DNA of 64,000 nucleotides from Calvatia gigantea. Its lineage: Eukaryota; Basidiomycota; Agaricomycetes; Agaricales; Lycoperdaceae. The notes beneath the pieces were generated by a model. That model made no database searches. It had not been told where the DNA came from and worked only from the letters and a program-made list of their open reading frames with translations. Within the stretch, counting starts at the first letter, position 1, and every line of letters begins with the position of its first letter. This document shows positions 58,081 through 64,000 of the stretch, piece by piece. Location: positions 1,612,001 to 1,676,000 of the forward strand of contig JACAAK010000011.1 of the NCBI GenBank assembly GCA_025093985.1. The letters run 5' to 3'. The position numbers were made by a program, and so were the translations under genes.

Positions 58081-60325
58081 TTATGAACGAGTTCCGGGGA
58101 GACAGCTGATCACAATAATTCCTTGGGACTGTGAGATGCCTCGAGTTCTAAACAACATTCTGCTCGCCAGATATAAGCCGTTAGGAAACCGAAATGATGT
58201 CTCATGACCAGCCGTTTGTCGTCCTCCTTCGTAAGGGTAGGGGGAGCCAAGGTTTTGAGGACTTCCTGCTATTTTGACCACTGGAAAGGCCAATCCTGCG
58301 GATCTTGGAGAGCCTGCAAGGCGTGAAGGGTCAGGGTAATTCGGTTGTTTGTTTGAGCGGACGTACTTGCGCAAAGCTACCCAAGCAACTAACAAAGCGA
58401 CACCGGCGGACATGCCCGACATCAGATAGAAGGCATGCGGATGTTCTTCCAGGTGACTGGTCAACTAAAATTTATACATTGAGTTGTGGTAGCGAACATG
58501 CAAAGACGTTGGCTTACGTTCATACCAAATAAGCCCGCCACAAGTGCTCCCGTACCCAGTCCCATGGTGGCAATAGGAAACCTGTACGCAAGTCTGAGAA
58601 AAGAACCAGAACAGAGGCGAATAACAACACCTGAAGATCAAGAGCAAGGAGGGCATTGCGGTTCGAGTCTAGGATGAGCTCTACAATTTCTTGGGTAGAT
58701 TGAACATTACTCTAAAAATTAGACGTATTGATCGGCCAGAACGTCGCACAAATTTACCTCGATATTTTCAGCTTCATTGGCAATCTCCTCCACTTGTTTT
58801 GAGAACGACTCTAATAATAGTTCGAGTTCTTCATGGTCATGAGGTTGCCGTTCGATGTGATTTTTTCTATCAGAAAGGTACATTGCGTTCATGTCCTCAT
58901 CTATCACTTGCTATTAATTTCCGGGCAAACGAAATTTAAGACATTCAGACCTTGAGAGAGAACTTCCTCTAAAGCTTCTTCCACCTGGCAACGAATGAAC
59001 ACATGCTAGCTTGTGTGAAAAACCCGACTAACCAGTTTAGCCCTGTTCTTAAAACTGACCAGACGCCGCGAGTAGTGAAGTAATCTTTTAAACCGGTCAT
59101 GGTCGATATTATCCTCGAGTTCCGCCAAAAGTCCCCCGACTAGATTACGGATAAAAACCATTTCGGCCTCCAAAGCACTCATGACGGAGAGTAATATGGA
59201 CTCAAGGGCACTATAAACTTGTGAGAACATGTTCAGGACGAGCCGTGAGAGTCCCCACCGGAATTCATATGCGAGCCCCGTTCCCTTCGCCTTCAGATTA
59301 TGCTAAAGAACGAGATGAGAAATTGTGACTAGCCAACCAGGAAATTTTAATACCTCTAGGTGATATAAAAATACCGAATGCAGTCTAGAATCGGCAGAAC
59401 CGAATGTGTCAAACAGGACAACAGCGTCCGCCTTAACCAAAGCACGAATATGGAGTATATTGACCTAGAGAGGCTCAAAGACGTCGGAGAAGACTCTGAC
59501 AATATAAATAAAATAGAACGAACCAAAATAGCCTCCTTTCGGACGAGAATAGTTGGCACGAGATTTGGAACTCGGGAATCGACCTTCCGAAGGTCACGAG
59601 CCTACAAATTACAGATGTTGAGAGGAAGGCCAAGTTGTAAAATGCATCGAATATACATTCAAACCATGTTCTACGCTCAGGTCAGATTTTTTGAACTGGC
59701 CTGAAATTGTTTTGACATTGCCTAAGGATGCTCCATTATTTATTCTTGTTGTCAGCAGAAAATGGAGAACCTTCAGCGTCCAGAATAGTGCCTAATGCCA
59801 GATAAGTCGATGGACAGGAAAGTAGAAAAGAGGAGACGGACAACGTAACATAAGATCCGTGGGCTGGCGGCCCTTCATAACTTTGTCCAGAATGGCAGCC
59901 TTGGTGAGGTCTTCCTGGGAGTCGGGAATGCCGCTAAGATCAGAGGAAGACGACCGCGATTTGAGTGACCAGTTGATGCGCCGAATGCTCAGGTGGCTTC
60001 TAAACGAGATTGGAATACGTCTAAGAGTTGTTTCACACGAAAGCAATCGAATGAAATGCGAGTTCCTGGCAGGAGATATGTAGTGTCGGAGCTGTTGGCG
60101 AGCCAGGCGGTTGGTGCATGTCGACAGAGTTAAGAGAGCGGATTGTTCAATGGGTCTGGCGCGTAGGCCTACTACATTGTTCCCGCAGAACGCAAGAAGG
60201 GCCCTATGCATGCGCCCAAAAACCGAAGAGACGACAGCCGGCCTCGTGTGGGCAAAGTAGAAACTGGAAATCTTGGATAGCCCTGATGGCGGGAACCGGC
60301 CAGTCCCCCTGCATCTCGTGACCAT
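58081..60325 (-). CDS. MRS2: Mitochondrial magnesium channel MRS2 (CorA family)
   Basis: At least eight exons. Exon 1 starts at ATG 60325 and has a basic, Ser-rich presequence leading to KGRQPTDLMLRC. Then come TILDAEGSPFSA, GQFKKSDLSVEHGLN, ARDLRKVDSRVPNLVPTIL with VRKEAILV, an exon with YSALESILLSVMSALEAEM, a coiled-coil part with MYLSDRK and EELELLLESFSKQVEEIA, then TM1 ending in the selectivity motif GMN (about 58520-58540: GTGALVAGLFGMN), and TM2 (YLMSGMSAGVALLVAWVALRKY) with a basic end. These are the ordered hallmarks of MRS2, the inner-membrane channel for magnesium entry into the matrix. A later start at 60211 (MHRALLAFCG) is also possible. Both N-termini look like import signals. 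Confidence 0.9.
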
Positions 60326-60946
60326 GTGACCATGTCACGTTACGTCACAGCTTGAAAGCAGGCCGCTGACCCTTGCCTCCTCCCAAGGTGGGGCCGAATC
60401 TCGCAGGTGTGCATCTGTGATCACTCGCATACATATCAGGTAAAATCGACCCGTCATGGTCACGAATGTCCAAACCCAAGGACAATATACCCTTTCTTCG
60501 ACGAAAATACTGACATACACACCCCATGTCAGTTTGCCTTTGCCAACGTTCTGAAGTTGGACGAACTGGGTCATTTCCCATCCTTCGGCGAAATTTTGGT
60601 AATTCGTAACTTAGAAGTTTCAGTGTTATGGCCCATATCCCTAAGGTTCATCTCAGTCCGAGATTACCTTTCAAGCGTGAAGGATTTCTAGGGTCTACAT
60701 ACCCTTTCAAAGGAAACGCTGGGACAGCATGGTAGGTCAGTCCTTGGACTGATCGGGCTTACCCGCGCTCGGCAAAGATGTAGTAAATGATCAAGCCTGC
60801 TGATTCCCTTTTTCTAAGCTGGTATTAAATTACATATCTAACGATCGCTCTGACTTCTACTGTGGCGACTTCCTGTTATCATAACATGTCCCGGAACTGA
60901 CACACTCGCTTCCATCCCCCCTTCCTCCACTTCCCCCTCCCTCCAA
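60326..60946. other. Divergent intergenic region
   Basis: This lies between the starts of MRS2 and the nucleotidyltransferase-like gene. Frames at 60335-60691 overlap in several directions without conserved features. It is taken as promoter DNA. Confidence 0.4.
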
Positions 60947-61759
60947 ATGCACGAGACTCGGAGACTTCTTGACGCAGCTAGCGCTCTCTCGCAACTGCTC
61001 CGCGACAATGGGATACCTCATGCGTTCTATGGGAGTGTGCTTTCTGCAGTACTTGCTAACAGTATGCACGGCGACGCAGGTACCCTTCCCTGGCCCTTAT
61101 GTCCGCTCCTCTGAAGGTCTTTTCCCATTCACCAGGAAATATACTGCATTGTTGAAGGTGGTCAGAATCACCCACATCCATTCCGGCGGGTCAGAGACGC
61201 CGTTTCAGGGAAGGAAGACTGGACGAGTACTCACTCTCCTTGGACAAACCGGTATGTCCTATGGTCGCCTATGCCCGGTCGCATCGTAACCTCTTCCCTG
61301 TCCCTAGACTTCATGTCACTTATCGAGCTCTGATTCCTTCCATCGAGGTGAGCAACTAAACGCGCCACCCCAATCGTCCTTCCTGACCGCCAGAGTTTCT
61401 ACTTCATCAGATAGAAATCTTACCAGCTGGCGAAACAGGCCCACGCCATCTCAACGACACAAACATCGTAAAAATCCAAGGAGTTCCCTTCCTGAACGTC
61501 TCGGAATTCCTTCGGGCAAAACTGAAAACTTGGATGATGTACGTATTATTAAGTCAACTTCTCAAGTCTCACCCTGATACCCTCCTGGTTAGCCGGGGAG
61601 CAGGAATTGGACGCCCACGACATCATCTACGTGCTTTCCCGTTTCTGGAATCGAGTTGATATCAATCGAATACCTGAGCAGGACATGAATCACTTTGTAA
61701 CCCGCAACCACACCGTCGGGCCCGCGTGGAGTGCACTAAAGAAGAAGTACGGAATGTGA
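60947..61759 (+). CDS. Nucleotidyltransferase-like protein
   Basis: The protein is about 195 residues, joined from five exons. Exon 1 (MHETRRLLDAASALSQLL) contains GIPHAFYGSVLSAVLANS. Next come EIYCIVEGGQNHPHPFRRV, then LHVTYRALIPSIE, then IEILPAGETGPRHLNDT with VPFLNVSEFLRAKLKTW, then ELDAHDIIYVLSRFW and NRIPEQDMNHF, ending LKKKYGM. The order helix, G-S turn, strand, and a later acidic strand (IEIEIL), with a helix carrying RAKLKTW, resembles the nucleotidyltransferase fold widespread in Agaricomycetes. The usual second Asp/Glu pair after the GS turn is not clear, so activity is uncertain. Introns are 50-65 bases with good donors (gtaccc, gtatgt, gtgagc, gtatta). Confidence 0.65.
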
Positions 61760-63375
61760 TGTGCTTCAAGCATCTGTGGTTCGGCGTTTCCTGGAGTGAT
61801 GCAACAATTGGGGGTCTGGGTTCAGGTCAGGTGACACTCACAGTTTGGTTCCTTGGCGAGTGGGCGGTTCGCGAATACGTGTTGTAATGATATAAGAATG
61901 TCAATGTGATGCAAATTCATGTTCTAGGACTATGTCCAGGCTTGACGACCACAGAGACGAGGCGCTGCGTTGACACCGGTCTATGGATAAATCTACCCAT
62001 CATCGACGAAGGCACGAACCGTTAACCCCTCATCAACTCCATTTGGCTACCTTTATGAAACCAGTCCTCTTCCCCACCTCTACGGACTCGACCACTTTGT
62101 TGCTTGGCGGGAAGTGTGGCGACATACTAACTAACCTAGGCTGGCGACCAGGAAGAATCCTTTGGAACACTACGGTCTGGAGCTTGGATTTAAAATAGGT
62201 TTAGATATCCATCCACCGGCAGGTCGGCGATTGATGTCGGGTATGGCGTTCCCGTGCCCAACTGTCAATGGGTCAACTCTCTTATGGGTTGTCCAAAGAC
62301 AGCGGACCACGCGCGCAATGCAGATCACGTCGCCTTACCTTCCCCCAGCGTGGTGTAACCTCATAGGCCTCACCAGTCGGGGAGAATGTTAGGTGCCAAA
62401 GCATGTCAAGACACAAGCGTCAGAGCATCTACACCTGCCCTCATGAAATAGGTGCGTCAGAGCCTTCTCTCTAAATCCTTCATGGAGTTAACTAGCGTGT
62501 ATCGCCTTTTCTGAAGAAAGTTCTCGATTCGCAGAAAATGATCATCGATATCCCGAAGGTTCCATGGGGTCACTATTGTCTAATATGTGATCGCCTATGT
62601 CACCGCTCGTTCCACATGGATTTTTACTAGGGAATCTTTGTCATCGTGTAAACCAGAAGAGATCTCGTCGCTCCATCAGCCGGAAGGGAGAGATCATTCA
62701 CAACGCTGTGAAGTTTGGGGGACCGAACCCAACCGCCGAAGCACCGAATCACGGCAGGACATCATATATTCAGAAATACAACCTTCGTAGCTGCACCTGG
62801 CACGGCACCCCATTTCCCCACCACCCTCCCGTGACTAAATGTGCTGGCGGACTTCTGTGGGTGCAACTTTAGATGCCCCCCACTTCTTGACGTGATGCTT
62901 TGCAAGGACCTATCCCCTGGCTCTTATGACAGTCCGTCTTCACGCCGAATTTGGAAGAGAACTTACGCAGGCTCGACTGTGGCAGCGCTTTCACCACGAA
63001 TCAAATTCTAGCTACAAGCCAACCGCCTTCGAGGACCCCAAGGATTTTCTGGTGGGAACCGTCGCAATTCATGCGTGATGGCACCTGCTAATTTCCTGCG
63101 TATAACTTGTGGGCCTGATTCTCACTCAAACTAAATATGACGGCCGGAACAAATAACCGACCCTTGTCGGACAATTCACCACCGCCGAATCCCCAGTCAA
63201 CAGATTTAGCCACATGAGCAGGTCCGTTAAGGAGATCTCATGGGAGGCTCCTTTACGGGAAGCCCCAGAAGCCTTAGGCCTTGAACGGGCGTAGATTCAG
63301 GGATTTTCAGGACGTGAATCAAGTACTAAGTTGTGCTCTTAAGCTGGTTAGGGTCGAGTCCCCAACCAATTTCAT
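61760..63375. other. Gap with unidentified plus-strand fragments
   Basis: Around 62060-62390 protein-like words appear in shifting frames (PHLYGLDHFVAWREVWRH, then EHYGLELGFKIGLDIHPP). They suggest a decayed gene that I do not recognise. At 62926-63077 a 50-codon frame (MTVRLHAEFGRELTQARLW) is open. Nothing else is supported. Confidence 0.3.
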
Positions 63376-64000
63376 TTAAATATCCGCCTCCCACAGTTCC
63401 GACGCCAAGAGTGTGTCAACAGAAGCCCGGACCCTACGGGTCTCTCGGAACATGTCCGCTGGTATGAATGGAGGCACAGATGAAAGATGGGAATGTTGCT
63501 CAGATATGAGATCCAGGAAACGTGGAACTGGAGTAAATAATTGGTATGGTTAGACTAACATCGTCAGCGCTGTGTCAGCTTCGTCGTGAAGAAATGCCAA
63601 CACATACAAGGCCCGTCGCAAATGGGTGACGAGTCGCATGTCCCTCAAAAGGGAGTAGGTGCGAGCCAATGATCGGGATTGGCCGAGAACTGTGGGAAAC
63701 TGTTTAGTATGGCCCTGCAGATCGAATACACACTCGGCAAGTCAGCGTCACTCGCCCATCATCTCAATTCCTCGAAATGTTCAGCGGGTATCTGTTTCTT
63801 ACCATGTATAAATCGAAATATTCCCGAGGCAATTGTAGACGATAGTCCGCCAGAAAACCACGCGCTTTGACGAAAATAAGTCTGTTTCTTCCAGCATTCC
63901 TCCAACCCAGTGTCTATTTATATCATGGTCTTCTGATGTTCAATTGCTGCCGAAATGTCTTGTTCAGAAATGCATCAACTTTGCTCCATTGACTATGACC
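63376..64000 (-). CDS. Unrecognised conserved-looking protein, C-terminal part (runs off the window)
   Basis: Leftward from the window edge, one exon (about 63875-63805) reads LIFVKARGFLADYRL to PREYFDLYM. After a gtaaga intron the next exon gives GHTKQFPTVLGQSRSLARTY, LRDMRLVTHLRRALYVLAF and LHDEADTALTM. The frame then meets a TAA at about 63551 and continues with PRFLDLISEQHSHLSSVPP to SELWEADI and the stop at 63376-63378. The part after TAA is in the same frame, so either a small intron removes the stop or the gene is damaged. Amphipathic helices dominate. I do not recognise a family. Confidence 0.5.

Overview
The window looks like nuclear DNA of an Agaricomycete (Basidiomycota). Genes lie on both strands and are split by many short introns of about 45-65 bases with GT/AG ends. 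Several families are typical of that class: DUF6534 seven-helix membrane proteins, single-pass proteins with Ser/Pro-rich tails, and large F-box families. Housekeeping proteins read as fungal orthologues (BUR1 kinase, MRS2 magnesium channel, MTH1-type Nudix enzyme, D-amino-acid oxidases). Exons were joined by eye from splice signals and paralogue comparison, so exact boundaries are approximate.

Layout. 1-1013: 3' part of an unrecognised gene. 2254-31150: an accessory block built by repeated duplication. It holds six minus-strand F-box genes (three intact, one truncated at its C-terminus, two dead). Four of them are each paired head-to-head with a plus-strand gene (family N) that carries a PD-(D/E)XK nuclease-like signature; all four N copies have reading-frame damage. 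Three copies of a third minus-strand family (T) encode a single membrane helix and a tail with tandem PY motifs. A 500-700 base non-coding repeat (R) occurs three times. An apparent 797-base solo LTR with a target-site duplication sits in the end of one T copy. 32333-33181: a divergent intact relative of T.

34620-42363 is ordinary gene-rich DNA: BUR1 (-), an MTH1-like Nudix hydrolase (+) and two tandem D-amino-acid oxidases (-). The oxidases make hydrogen peroxide and the Nudix enzyme cleans oxidised nucleotides, so their closeness is suggestive but may be chance. 42862-43509 is a probable TA-flanked MITE. 44397-47823 holds two tandem DUF6534 genes. 48567-49803 is a conserved fungal multi-pass membrane protein. 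50428-55882 holds three minus-strand single-pass membrane proteins. Then come a tRNA-Val(TAC), MRS2 (-), a nucleotidyltransferase-like gene (+) and a gene running off the right edge (-).

The most unusual part is the F-box/N/T array. F-box proteins are usually substrate receptors of SCF ubiquitin ligases, and tandem PY motifs usually recruit Nedd4/Rsp5 ligases, so two of the three co-duplicated families point to ubiquitin, while the third looks like a decaying nuclease-fold family. Joint function is inference; the shared duplication and the pattern of decay are visible in the sequence.
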